From a virus, in the IMG/VR virus record IMGVR_UViG_3300032288_002529, positions 1 to 26,557 of that record: 26,557 nucleotides of DNA; one strand, given 5' to 3'. A program made the position numbers and the translations under genes. Position 1 is the stretch's first letter, and the number at the start of each line of letters is the position of its first letter. A model generated the notes under the pieces. It was given only the letters and a program-made list of their open reading frames with translations. It was not told the DNA's origin and made no database searches. Below, in pieces: positions 13,664-21,125 of this stretch.

Positions 13664-14152
13664 ATGCTCCCCGAAAACCAAACGCTCGCGGTTCCGATGT
13701 TCAAGTATTATACCCCGGGCGAACGCATCAACGGAGGACGAATCCCCGAGTCCCTCGAAATCGAAAAGATGCTCGCCGAATGGTTCGAGACTCCGGTTTC
13801 CATCAACGAGCTTGCCAAGAAAACCAATCGCGACCCGCAATCCGTCCGCCGCATCGTATCGCGGGCGATTGCCCGTAAGCCCTCCCTCGCGGGGTTGAAG
13901 GATTCGATTTCCGAACGATTCTCATTCATCGAGGAATCCAATTTCGTCGGCGGCATCGCCAAGGGCCATATTCGACTCGCCCCCGATGTCATCGAGGCGA
14001 TTAACGACCTCCGCGGGCAAGGGATGACTTTCCGCGACATCGCGGCCCATCTCAAAATCAGCATTTCCGCCGCTTGGCGCAATTACTCCGAACAAGCTTA
14101 TCGGTCCGACCGGGCCGCGCCCTCCGAGGAATACGGACTCCCCCACGCCTAA
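13664..14152 (+). CDS. DNA-binding protein with two helix-turn-helix motifs
   Basis: 162 aa. First motif at about 45-67 (PVSINELAKKTNRDPQSVRRIV), split around a typical HTH turn; second at about 119-141 (GMTFRDIAAHLKISISAAWRNY in two halves). Both have the A-x3-N/G pattern and basic recognition helices. Being an early gene close to the three-palindrome control region, it is the best local candidate to bind those sites and act as the phage's regulator. The ATG is preceded by CCAAACGCTCCCA, like the leader elsewhere. A second ATG at 13697 also follows an AAACGCTC block, so an N-terminally shorter form is possible. Confidence 0.7.
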   Translation: MLPENQTLAVPMFKYYTPGERINGGRIPESLEIEKMLAEWFETPVSINELAKKTNRDPQSVRRIVSRAIARKPSLAGLKDSISERFSFIEESNFVGGIAKGHIRLAPDVIEAINDLRGQGMTFRDIAAHLKISISAAWRNYSEQAYRSDRAAPSEEYGLPHA

Positions 14153-14173
14153 CCTTTTAACCCCGACCAAACA

Positions 14174-14332
14174 ATGCTCCCCGAAAACAAACATATCGTC
14201 GAAATGCTTATCGCCGAACGCGACATCCTACGGGACGCGATGAAGGACCCAACCATTTCGACCGAAAGGTTTATCGGCATCGTCGAACGACTTGAACAAA
14301 TCCGCCTCAAGGTCGCCGAACTTTCCCTCTAA
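14174..14332 (+). CDS. Small helical protein of unknown function (52 aa)
   Basis: MLPENKHIVEMLIAERDILR begins a fully helical, charged peptide with leucine-heptad character (VERLEQIRLKVAELSL at the end). Its first five residues and bases around the ATG (AATGCTCCCCGAAAAC) are identical to the start of the HTH gene at 13664. The leader CCCCGACCAAACA replaces a Shine-Dalgarno site. It may be a small coiled-coil partner or modulator; unrecognised. Confidence 0.6.
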   Translation: MLPENKHIVEMLIAERDILRDAMKDPTISTERFIGIVERLEQIRLKVAELSL

Positions 14333-14351
14333 CCCCAACCCAACGCCCCAA

Positions 14352-14459
14352 ATGAAGCTCCTCGTTTACCTTGCAATCGGCATCGCCCTCGCCGTTTATA
14401 TCCTCCTCCTCGCGGACGGCCCCAACCTCCTCGAAATCATCGACAACCCCAAGTATTAA
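14352..14459 (+). CDS. Tiny single-helix membrane protein (35 aa)
   Basis: MKLLVYLAIGIALAVYILLL forms one membrane helix, followed by a short acidic tail (DGPNLLEIIDNPKY). The leader CCCCAACCCAACGCCCCAA directly before the ATG is one of the best copies of the genome's leader motif, which supports it as a real gene despite its length. Function unknown; small early membrane proteins in phages often act in exclusion or host inhibition. Confidence 0.6.
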   Translation: MKLLVYLAIGIALAVYILLLADGPNLLEIIDNPKY

Positions 14460-14463
14460 TCCG

Positions 14464-14748
14464 ATGACCCTGCAACATCTCAAGGAGGTTCAAAACCTCC
14501 AATGGGAGTTTTACGAGGCGAACGACCGCATCCTTACGGGCGACATCGCCGCCGCCAAGTTTGCGCTCCCGGTCCTCCGCGCAATGTGCGACGCGACCGC
14601 CTCCCAATTGCGGGCCTTGGGGTTGGTCGATGTCTACCTCGAACCCTACCTCGCCGCCGGGGGTTGGGTCGGCCTTACGACCTCTTATTCCTTCCCCGAC
14701 GGCGTTAAGGTCGAGGGGTCGTCCGTCCCCCGGAGGATTGCCCGATGA
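14464..14748 (+). CDS. Small protein of unknown function
   Basis: 94 aa, started at ATG 14464, four bases after the previous stop. Helical N-terminal two thirds (LKEVQNLQWEFYEANDRI, then PVLRAMCDATASQLRALG), then a Gly/Ser-rich strand region. Its last four bases overlap the methyltransferase start (ATGA), so they are translationally coupled. No family recognised. Confidence 0.62.
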   Translation: MTLQHLKEVQNLQWEFYEANDRILTGDIAAAKFALPVLRAMCDATASQLRALGLVDVYLEPYLAAGGWVGLTTSYSFPDGVKVEGSSVPRRIAR

Positions 14749-15359
14749 AAGTCCTAATCGCTTGCGAATACTCGGGGACCGTCCGCGACGCGTTCCGAAA
14801 GCTTGGACACGATGCGTTGTCTTGCGACCTCCTCCCGACCGATGTCCCCGGCCCGCATTACCAAGGTTCGGTTTTCGATATCCTCGACCAAGGATGGGAC
14901 CTTATGGTCGCCCATCCCCCTTGCACCTATTTGACCGTTACGGGAAACAAATGGTTTAAGCCCGAGTTCAAGGACAGATTCCCCGACCGCCATCAACAAC
15001 GCGAGGACGCGTTGCGTTTTTTCGTTAAGCTTTTCGAGTGTTCAATTCCAAAGGTATGTCTCGAAAACCCGGTCGGGGTTGTTTCGAGCTTATATCGGAA
15101 ACCCTCGCAATATGTCCAACCTTATCAATTCGGGGACCCTCATTCCAAAAAAACCGGACTTTGGTTGCGCGGATTGCCTAACCTAGTCCCGACCAAACTT
15201 GTCGAACCGTTGTTTTATACCTATAAGGACGGTCGACGCGACCCGTTGTGGCATATGGAATCAATGCGAATGAAACCCCTTGAAAGGATGAAATACCGTT
15301 CAAAGACATTCCAAGGGATTGCCGACGCAATGGCGCAACAATGGGGGGACATCCGATGA
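14745..15359 (+). CDS. DNA cytosine-5 methyltransferase-like protein (compact phage type)
   Basis: 204 aa. Motif I-like start VLIACEYSGTVRDAFRKLGH (residues 3-22) binds SAM in this family. PPC with catalytic Cys60 lies in AHPPCTYLT (56-64), and ENP (107-109) in KVCLENPVG corresponds to motif VI. A later segment QPYQFGDPHSKKTGLWLRG is characteristic of compact phage members. It lacks room for a normal target-recognition domain (typical C5 enzymes exceed 300 aa), so its specificity is unclear, or it may need a partner. It may protect phage DNA from restriction. ATGA overlaps at both ends tie it to its neighbours. Confidence 0.7.
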   Translation: MKVLIACEYSGTVRDAFRKLGHDALSCDLLPTDVPGPHYQGSVFDILDQGWDLMVAHPPCTYLTVTGNKWFKPEFKDRFPDRHQQREDALRFFVKLFECSIPKVCLENPVGVVSSLYRKPSQYVQPYQFGDPHSKKTGLWLRGLPNLVPTKLVEPLFYTYKDGRRDPLWHMESMRMKPLERMKYRSKTFQGIADAMAQQWGDIR

Positions 15360-15811
15360 CTCCCCGGACCTTTTCCGTCGTCGCCCTCCTCCTCTTGGGT
15401 TGTTCGGCCTCCGCCCAATCCGATGCCCGCATCCTCGCGGCAATCGGGGCCGTCGAGTCCGGGGGCGACCGCCTCGCCGTTGGCGACCGCGGGCAAAGCT
15501 TGGGGCAATACCAAGTCCAACGCGCAGGATGGGACGAGGCAAACGCCCGCCTCGCCGCCGAGGGCCGTCCGACCTACCCCCGCCGCGATTGGCGGTCCCC
15601 GGTCGCGCAAGATATGGTCGCCGCGGCCCTCCTCCGGGTCATTAGAGTCCGCTTGACCGCCCAAGGCATACCCAACCCCTCCCCGGCCCAAATCGCCCTT
15701 TGTTGGTCAATGGGAGTCGCCGGGGCCAAGGCCGTCGGGTTTAACCCATCCCTCGCCCCCGCCGCGAAACGGGATTACGCCCAACGGGTCGCCAACCTCG
15801 TCGCCCGATGA
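15356..15811 (+). CDS. Secreted lysozyme-like endolysin / lytic transglycosylase
   Basis: 151 aa from ATG 15356, overlapping the previous stop (ATGA). Residues 5-20 form a signal-type hydrophobic segment (FSVVALLLLGCSASA); Cys16 could also be lipidated. The mature part begins with ILAAIGAVESGGD, where Glu34-Ser35 matches the catalytic ES of SLT/lysozyme-like enzymes, and GQYQV (about 55-59) matches the following G-x-[YF]-Q-[IV] motif. It should cleave peptidoglycan. Own export signal means it would not need the holin to cross the membrane. Its place in the early block, 2.5 kb from the holin, is unusual; an entry or signal-arrest role is possible. Confidence 0.72.
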   Translation: MTPRTFSVVALLLLGCSASAQSDARILAAIGAVESGGDRLAVGDRGQSLGQYQVQRAGWDEANARLAAEGRPTYPRRDWRSPVAQDMVAAALLRVIRVRLTAQGIPNPSPAQIALCWSMGVAGAKAVGFNPSLAPAAKRDYAQRVANLVAR

Positions 15812-16344
15812 ATCCGATTGCAAGGCCCTTGAGGACCCGCAAACCTCGCCCAATGCCCGAACCCGAGTTCACGCGGCCCTCCGCGTTCCTTGTCGCCATT
15901 GACGCGGGCAAGTCCGGCGCGGTCGCCACGACCGACGGGACGGAAACGACCCTCTTCCCTATGCCCGGGACGGAAATCGAAATCGCCGAACTCATCGCGG
16001 ACATTTCCCTTGCCCATCGTTCGGTCGAGGTTTGGTTGGAAACCCCGTCGAAAGGCGGTTGGGGCGTTAAGTCAAAGGCGAGTATCGCGACCTTTTATCA
16101 AGGGGTCGGTTTCCTCCTCGGGGCTTGCATCGCCCAAGGTTTCGCAATCCATCGCGTCGACCCGAAACGGTGGCAAAAGGCCGTCGGTTATTCCAAGGCC
16201 CGCGAGGAAAAGCAAACTTACGAACAACGCAAAACGGAGCTTTATGCCCGCGCCCGCGAACTAATGCCGGAACTTAAAATTACCAAAGCGAACGCCGATG
16301 CCGCGTTAATTCTTTACGCCGCCCGCCGCGGCCTCCTTAACTAA
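15808..16344 (+). CDS. RuvC-like Holliday junction resolvase
   Basis: 178 aa. RNase H-fold motifs in order: VAIDAGKSGAV (Asp32), VWLETP (Glu78), and the C-terminal NADAALILYAARRG (Asp164), matching the acidic metal-binding residues of RuvC. K-x-S-x-KAS-x-ATFYQGVG (about 85-100) fits the region that contacts the junction. It should resolve branched replication/recombination intermediates before packaging. The ATG 15808 start overlaps the endolysin stop. ATG 15853 (residue 16) is preceded by CTCGCCCA, similar to leaders here, and removes a basic tail not needed for the fold, so either start is possible. Confidence 0.82.
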   Translation: MNPIARPLRTRKPRPMPEPEFTRPSAFLVAIDAGKSGAVATTDGTETTLFPMPGTEIEIAELIADISLAHRSVEVWLETPSKGGWGVKSKASIATFYQGVGFLLGACIAQGFAIHRVDPKRWQKAVGYSKAREEKQTYEQRKTELYARARELMPELKITKANADAALILYAARRGLLN

Positions 16345-16359
16345 CCCTCCCTTTCCCTT

Positions 16360-16635
16360 ATGTCCAAGAAGCTCAAACCCATTCCCGCGACCGCGTCGGT
16401 CAAGGTCATCCCCGGAACCGATTATGTCCTTATCGACGGCGACAAGGTCGCCCGCCTCCTTACCCCTATGTTCCAAGGGGTTAACGAAACCGTTTTTTAC
16501 AATGTTTTTTTGAACAAGAAGTATTCCCGCAAGTCCGTCGAGGCCCTCGCGAAACTCAAGAAGTCCGACCTCCCGGTCGTCGCGCCCGCCGCCGAGGAAC
16601 CCGAGTCCCCGGCCCCCGCGGACCCCGTCGCCTAA
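16360..16635 (+). CDS. Small protein of unknown function
   Basis: 91 aa. A basic N-terminus (SKKLKPIPA) is followed by a compact domain (about 10-70, with GTDYVLIDGDKVARLL) and an acidic Pro/Ala/Glu-rich tail (AAEEPESPAPADPVA). No family recognised. It lies between resolvase and ERF genes, so a recombination accessory is possible on position only. No Shine-Dalgarno site; the upstream sequence is C/T-rich. Confidence 0.6.
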   Translation: MSKKLKPIPATASVKVIPGTDYVLIDGDKVARLLTPMFQGVNETVFYNVFLNKKYSRKSVEALAKLKKSDLPVVAPAAEEPESPAPADPVA

Positions 16636-16653
16636 TCCTTTACCCTTAAACCT

Positions 16654-17160
16654 ATGCCCAACGAGTTCCTCCCCCCTCCTCCCGACGCGGATATCGACTT
16701 TGTTCGGTTCCTCAATTCCGTCCAAAACGCCGTTGCCGACTCGGTCAACCCGGCGTTCAAACGAGGCAACCAAGCGTCCAAATACGCATCCCTCGCCGTT
16801 ATTCTCGATACGGTCAAATCCGCCGCGGCCTCGTTTAACATCGCCCCGCAATTTATTATTACCGACGACCCCGACCGCGAGCGAATCGTCGTCCATCTCT
16901 CGTTTATCCATACCTCCGGCAAGTCGTTTGCGGGCGGTTCCTACCCGGTCAAGGTCGGCAACCTTACCCCGCAACAATTCGGGTCGGCCCTAACTTATGC
17001 TCGTCGTTACCTACTGTCGACCGGGGCGGGCATCGCCGTCGATTTGGACGACGACGGTAACGCGGCCTCACTCCCGTTCGCCGACCTACCTCCCGTCAAG
17101 GCCCCGCATCCCAAGTCGTCCGGCCCTTTGTTCCCCCCTAACCCGAATCCCTCCAAATGA
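16654..17160 (+). CDS. erf: ERF-family single-strand annealing recombinase
   Basis: 168 aa. SKYASLAVILDTVK (about 42-55) and PQQFGSALTYARRYLLST (106-123) followed by GIAVDLDDDGN are the classical ERF core: K-Y-A-x-L near the start and G-[SA]-x-[TI]-TYARRY with a downstream acidic DDDG. ERF proteins anneal complementary single strands and, with an exonuclease, drive phage recombination. The partners are present: a RecE-like nuclease (18301), an SSB-like protein (19153) and a RuvC-like resolvase (15808). The Pro-rich C-terminus is short. Its stop overlaps the next start (ATGA). Confidence 0.88.
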   Translation: MPNEFLPPPPDADIDFVRFLNSVQNAVADSVNPAFKRGNQASKYASLAVILDTVKSAAASFNIAPQFIITDDPDRERIVVHLSFIHTSGKSFAGGSYPVKVGNLTPQQFGSALTYARRYLLSTGAGIAVDLDDDGNAASLPFADLPPVKAPHPKSSGPLFPPNPNPSK

Positions 17161-17399
17161 GCGAACCCCAATTGTCCCTCGACGGCCTCGTCGAATATTA
17201 CCTCGCCCGCAAAACCTCCCCGGGCGATATCCGTCGGGCCTTGAAAATCCATTCCAAACAATACGCGGCAATCCTCCGGCGCAACAACCTCCGGCGCAAG
17301 GTCGACCCCGAGGCCCATCGGGAACTCGTCAAGGCCGTCGAGGATTACTTTAACGCCCCGCCCGCCCCGGTCCAAGATGCCCGCGACCTTTCCGAGTAA
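17157..17399 (+). CDS. Small helical, possibly DNA-binding protein
   Basis: 80 aa, ATGA overlap with erf. Residues 13-40 (YYLARKTSPGDIRRALKIHS, then YAAILRRNNLRRKV) have HTH-like spacing with a basic second helix. It could bind DNA, but the fit is modest. The 3' end overlaps the next gene by 23 bases. Function unknown. Confidence 0.58.
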   Translation: MSEPQLSLDGLVEYYLARKTSPGDIRRALKIHSKQYAAILRRNNLRRKVDPEAHRELVKAVEDYFNAPPAPVQDARDLSE

Positions 17400-17661
17400 A
17401 CGCCGCCTCCCGCCGGACGCGTTGCGTATGCTAGGCCGCAAGCTACCGGCGTTCGCCCTCGTCGTCGTATGGGATGGGCAAAAGGTCGAAAACCCGGAGT
17501 TCGTCGCGGACTATTGGGAGGGCGACGACGGGTTCGTCGGCGAGATGTGGCGATGGAAACGCAAGGTTTACCCGTCCATCCCCGCCGACAAACGGTTCGA
17601 GCTTTGGATTAAGGCCCGCGCCGATTGGTCCCTCGTCGACCCGAACTCCCCCGTCGTCTAA
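17377..17661 (+). CDS. Small protein of unknown function
   Basis: 94 aa, beginning inside the previous gene in another frame and ending in TAATGA overlap with the next. Strand-rich core (AFALVVVWDGQKVENP) and a Trp-rich second half (MWRWKRKVYPSI, WIKARADWSLV). No family recognised. Codon use matches surrounding genes. Confidence 0.6.
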   Translation: MPATFPSKRRLPPDALRMLGRKLPAFALVVVWDGQKVENPEFVADYWEGDDGFVGEMWRWKRKVYPSIPADKRFELWIKARADWSLVDPNSPVV

Positions 17662-17918
17662 TGACCCCCCTTAAGAAACCTTTGCCCATCCCCTCCGGGG
17701 TCGTCAAATGCGTCGGCCTCGCCGACGAACGGTTCCTCCTCGTCGTCCTCCTCGACGGCATCCCGTTTAAGGATGTCGGGACCAAGACGGAAAAGGAGTT
17801 TAAACCCGCCCTCGCGGATTGGCGACGGGCGACCCTCCCGACCCTCGCCCGGTCCTCCCCTCGATTCTTTTACGCGACCCGCGGCAAGGAGCTTTCGATT
17901 ACCGAGGTCCAATTTTAA
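17661..17918 (+). CDS. Small protein of unknown function
   Basis: 85 aa. I start it at ATG 17661 (TAATGA overlap with the previous stop); the upstream in-frame extension is inside the previous gene. A beta hairpin VVKCVGLADERFLLVVLLDG opens it in two halves, followed by a basic helix (ALADWRRATLPTLARS). No family recognised. Confidence 0.58.
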   Translation: MTPLKKPLPIPSGVVKCVGLADERFLLVVLLDGIPFKDVGTKTEKEFKPALADWRRATLPTLARSSPRFFYATRGKELSITEVQF

Positions 17919-17930
17919 CCAACAAACCCG

Positions 17931-18275
17931 ATGACCAACCTCGAACTTATCCGTCGCCATTTGGCCCAAATCCGCGAGGCCCTCGATTCTCTCGAATATT
18001 ATTGCGATTCCGAAATCGTCGGCGACGATTCGCGCCACCTCCTCGACGACATTCGCGGAGCTTCCCGCGAACTCGTTTGGGTCAAACCGGACGAACTCTC
18101 CGAATCCTATCAACTGAAACCCCTTTACGACCGCCTCAAGTCGGTTCAATCCTCAATCCGAATCCTCCGCAATACCGTCGACCGTTCCGACAAGGCAATC
18201 GACTCCGCGTTGGAAGCTTGTTCCGATATCTCGAACGCCGTCGAGGGAATCCCCGACGAGGACGACAACCTTTGA
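17931..18275 (+). CDS. Helical protein of unknown function
   Basis: 114 aa, predicted all-alpha and acidic (ends PDEDDNL), with heptad-like Leu spacing in both halves. The leader AACCAACAAACCCG precedes ATG 17931, matching the A/C-rich leader type. It lies between small unknown genes and the nuclease. Four-helix-bundle character suggests a binding partner rather than an enzyme; not recognised. Confidence 0.6.
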   Translation: MTNLELIRRHLAQIREALDSLEYYCDSEIVGDDSRHLLDDIRGASRELVWVKPDELSESYQLKPLYDRLKSVQSSIRILRNTVDRSDKAIDSALEACSDISNAVEGIPDEDDNL

Positions 18276-18300
18276 CCCCCAACAAACAAAATCCCGCCCT

Positions 18301-19140
18301 ATGCTAACCCAAGACCAAATCGAGGCCGCAAACAAGGCCCGCAATCGTTCCGAATATGATGCCCTCCCGGGCCTCAACCAATCGACGGCCCGCCTTTTCC
18401 TGCGGTCCATCGCCCACGCGCATTATTCCTTGAATAACCCCAAGGAACCGACCGCCGCGATGCGACTCGGGATTTACGCCCATAAAGCTTTCCTCGAACC
18501 CGGCGAATGGGCCTCGTATATGCATTTGCCCGAATACGATGGGTCGAAAAACTCGAACGAATGGAAAAAGATTAAGGCCGATTTTATCGCCGCCAACCCC
18601 GGCGCGACCATCATCTCCGCCGAGGAACATCGCGACGCGAACGGAATCGCCGACTCCCTCCGCCGCATCCTGCCGGAATACGGCCTCCAAATCCTCGCGG
18701 TCGAGGTCGGCCTTACCGCGGATTATATCGTCCCACTCAAGGGGTCCCTCGATATCATCGCCTCGGACGGTTTCATTTATGACATCAAGTCGACCTCCGA
18801 TTCCGCGACCCGCGACGATTGGGGCCGCGGCCTCGAATGGTCCGACGAACTCGCCTTGCAAATCGCTTGGTATTCCGTCCTATACCGAGAAAACTTTGGA
18901 GTTAGCCCCAAGGGGTTCCGGCATATCGTCGTCGAAACCAAGGCCCCGTTCGAGGTCCAAGTTTTCGAGGCCGACGAGGAAATCCGAAACCGCGGAATCG
19001 AACTTATGCTCCGGGTTATTAACCAATACGCCCTTTATAAAACTTGCCTCGATGCCGGGTCGCCCTTTGTTCCGGGTTATCCCCGCGAAGTCATCAAGGT
19101 TTCGCGCCGCAAGTCGACGGCCCTCCCCTCCTTTTCCTAA
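18301..19140 (+). CDS. RecE-like PD-(D/E)XK exonuclease
   Basis: 279 aa. LGIYAHKAFLEP (His61) matches the G-x3-H-x3-L motif of RecE/Cas4-type nucleases. VEVGL gives Glu135. KGSLDIIASDGFIYDIKST carries the core D151 ... D161-I-K163. ELALQIAWYS gives Gln187 (the Q-x3-Y motif). Length fits a single-domain RecE/DUF3799-type nuclease. It should resect dsDNA ends to produce single strands for ERF and the SSB-like protein encoded next door. The leader AACAAACAAAATCCCGCCCT, A/C-rich, lies upstream of the ATG. Confidence 0.85.
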   Translation: MLTQDQIEAANKARNRSEYDALPGLNQSTARLFLRSIAHAHYSLNNPKEPTAAMRLGIYAHKAFLEPGEWASYMHLPEYDGSKNSNEWKKIKADFIAANPGATIISAEEHRDANGIADSLRRILPEYGLQILAVEVGLTADYIVPLKGSLDIIASDGFIYDIKSTSDSATRDDWGRGLEWSDELALQIAWYSVLYRENFGVSPKGFRHIVVETKAPFEVQVFEADEEIRNRGIELMLRVINQYALYKTCLDAGSPFVPGYPREVIKVSRRKSTALPSFS

Positions 19141-19152
19141 TCTCCCAACCCA

Positions 19153-19695
19153 ATGAATACCCCCAACGACGGCAAATTGCCTCCCCTCAAGGATATCGCG
19201 ACCTCCGGGTCGTATATCCTCAAGCTCATTCGACCCAAGGACGACCGCCTCGCGGAACGGTTCAAGTGGTCCAAGCCCGACGAAAACGGAAAGTCGTATG
19301 CGACTTGCCGCCTGTTTTTCCTCGATGGCGACGGCAATTGCCTTACCCAAAACTTCTCGGTCAAACATTGGACCGACGCGAACGGCAACAAAAAGCCCCC
19401 GATGGGCCTCGCGATGGTCGTTGGTCGTTTCTCAAACAAGTATGCCCAAGCTCCGTCCGAGGATATGTCGGTCGAACAATTGTTTAAGTTCGTCGAACCC
19501 GCGTTCGGCAAAAAGGCGACGGTCGAGGTCGAGGTTACGCCGAACGGCGAATGGAACGGTCGCCCGCAATACCGTTACCGTTTCAAGAAGATTACCGCCC
19601 TCGCCGACATTTACGGGGCGCAAGGTTCCGGCGAACCTCCTTATCCCTCCCCCGGTCCGAACGACCTCCCCCCGCCCGAGGCGATTCCGTTTTAA
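19153..19695 (+). CDS. Single-stranded DNA-binding protein (SSB-like)
   Basis: 180 aa. A beta-rich, OB-fold-like body (about 18-150) is followed by a disordered Pro/Gly tail ending NDLPPPEAIPF. The last residues EAIPF resemble the DDDIPF tip that bacterial SSBs use to recruit partners. It directly follows the nuclease gene and completes the recombination set. Sequence is unlike classical SSB in the body, and the tail is less acidic than in host SSBs, so binding to DNA is inferred. The leader CTCCCAACCCA precedes ATG 19153. Confidence 0.65.
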   Translation: MNTPNDGKLPPLKDIATSGSYILKLIRPKDDRLAERFKWSKPDENGKSYATCRLFFLDGDGNCLTQNFSVKHWTDANGNKKPPMGLAMVVGRFSNKYAQAPSEDMSVEQLFKFVEPAFGKKATVEVEVTPNGEWNGRPQYRYRFKKITALADIYGAQGSGEPPYPSPGPNDLPPPEAIPF

Positions 19696-19698
19696 GCG

Positions 19699-19932
19699 AT
19701 GAGCGAAAACCCAATGCCCGCCGATATCGCCAAGCTCGCGAAACATATCTCCGACCTCATCGACGAGAATACGGCCCTCCGGGGCCGCGTCGAATCCCTC
19801 GAACGGTTCAACGAGGGGATGAGGGAGGCCGGGGACGACCTTTGGTATTGCGTCCGACATTATCGGCAAATCACCCCCTCGGAGGTCGAGGACGCGGTCG
19901 ACGATTGGAGGTCGGCCCGCAACAATGGATAA
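19699..19932 (+). CDS. Small coiled-coil protein of unknown function
   Basis: 77 aa. ADIAKLAKHISDLIDENTAL followed by RVESLERFNEG forms a clear coiled coil; the C-terminal part is acidic. Starts three bases after the SSB-like stop and overlaps the next start by eight bases. No function recognised. Confidence 0.6.
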   Translation: MSENPMPADIAKLAKHISDLIDENTALRGRVESLERFNEGMREAGDDLWYCVRHYRQITPSEVEDAVDDWRSARNNG

Positions 19933-20239
19933 CGCCGAACCAACGCGTTACCGCGTCGCCCCGATTGAGCATCAAATGACTTACGGGGGCGGGGTTTTGG
20001 AATCTACCCCGGACGGGCCTCTTGTCGCATATGGCGATTACGCCCGCCTCAAGGCCGAGTGCCAAGCCCGCCAAGCAGAGAACAGCGTGCTGGCAGTCGA
20101 GTGCGATAGCCTCAAGGCCGAGGCCGACCAAATGGCGACCATCCTCTCCGACCTACTCCAATCCGACCTCATCGCTTGTTCCGTCTCCCGCGGGGTCATC
20201 AAATCAACCCTTGCCAAATGGAACGCGGCCCCCAAGTAA
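19925..20239 (+). CDS. Ea22-like coiled-coil protein of unknown function, with foreign-looking patch
   Basis: 104 aa. Residues 38-70 (YARLKAECQARQAENSVLAV and on) form the Leu/Glu/Ala coiled coil often seen in phage Ead/Ea22-type accessory proteins of unknown role. Codons 51-62 (20075-20110) use GCA, AGC, GTG and CTG, which this genome otherwise avoids, and include three CAG triplets. The flanking codons are normal. The patch suggests recent recombination with an unrelated phage gene encoding the same kind of coiled coil. Overlaps the previous gene by eight bases. Confidence 0.62.
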   Translation: MDNAEPTRYRVAPIEHQMTYGGGVLESTPDGPLVAYGDYARLKAECQARQAENSVLAVECDSLKAEADQMATILSDLLQSDLIACSVSRGVIKSTLAKWNAAPK

Positions 20240-20247
20240 TCCCGGCG

Positions 20248-20478
20248 ATGCAAGACCAAATTAACCGACTCGGTTTCCAAGCTTGGGCCGACAACCTCAT
20301 CGTCAACGCGCTCGAAAACCTCGACGGCAAGTTCGCCGATTTCCAAGTCGACCGCGGCGACGCGTCAATCGTCGGGCGCGTCCTCGGCGACAAAATGACC
20401 ATCGCGGTTCGGGCATACATCACGGGCCGGGGTTGGGAGATGACCGAACAAACCCTTAAGCTCCCGAACATCAAATGA
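20248..20478 (+). CDS. Small protein of unknown function
   Basis: 76 aa from ATG 20248; the upstream in-frame extension overlaps the previous gene. N-terminal helix (INRLGFQAWADNLIVNALEN), then a strand region (DASIVGRVLGDKMTIAVRAYI) resembling a small alpha/beta domain. The stop overlaps the kinase start (ATGA), so they are coupled. Not recognised. Confidence 0.58.
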   Translation: MQDQINRLGFQAWADNLIVNALENLDGKFADFQVDRGDASIVGRVLGDKMTIAVRAYITGRGWEMTEQTLKLPNIK

Positions 20479-21125
20479 CGAACCCAACCATCGCCGACTT
20501 TATCGGCGGAATTATTCGACTTCCCTCGGACGGCCCCCTCCGCCGGACTCCGGTCGTCCTCGTATCGGGTTACGCCCGCGCCGGAAAGAATACCTTTGCC
20601 GAGGGTATGGTCCGAAAGTCCCGCAAGTTTAACGGGGCCTTGGTCGAGACATCGTTCGCCGCGGAGCTTAAGTCCGCCGCCAACGCTTGCCTCGAGGCCC
20701 TCGATATTCTTGCCGCATCCTCGGATTTTTTTGAGGAGGGGTTTAAAAATAGTTATCGCCCGGTCCTCGTCGAAGTCGGCAAGATGGCCCGCGACATCGA
20801 CCGCGACATTTTCGCCAAGGCCGTCGTTCGGCGCATCTTAACCGCGTCGACCCTCGCCCCGGAACGAGTCCCTTATGTCGTCACCGATTGGAGGTATTTA
20901 AACGAATACCGCGTCCTCCGCGAACTCCTCGAACCCCACGGGTTCCGGGTCGTTACCGTCCGCATCGATACCGCGGGCATCTTCCCGTCGAACGACGAGG
21001 AACTCCATTCCCTCGCCGAAATCCGGCGGAATATGGCCCCCGACCGCGAGTTCGTATTCGCCCCCAACCAACGCGACGCAATCATCGCCGAGGGCGAACG
21101 GTTCGCCGCCGAACTCGGCCTCTAA
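20475..21125 (+). CDS. Deoxynucleoside monophosphate kinase-like protein
   Basis: 216 aa. P-loop VSGYARAGKNT (about 30-40) matches G-x4-GK-[NST] of phage dNMP kinases. VVTDWRYLNEYRVLRE (about 135-150) resembles the conserved D-x-R-x3-E region of the family (usually DVRF-x-NE). Such kinases phosphorylate dNMPs from degraded host DNA, feeding phage replication. Length is near the family norm (about 200-240). ATGA overlap upstream and TAATG downstream place it in a coupled run. Substrate base cannot be told from sequence. Confidence 0.78.
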   Translation: MTNPTIADFIGGIIRLPSDGPLRRTPVVLVSGYARAGKNTFAEGMVRKSRKFNGALVETSFAAELKSAANACLEALDILAASSDFFEEGFKNSYRPVLVEVGKMARDIDRDIFAKAVVRRILTASTLAPERVPYVVTDWRYLNEYRVLRELLEPHGFRVVTVRIDTAGIFPSNDEELHSLAEIRRNMAPDREFVFAPNQRDAIIAEGERFAAELGL

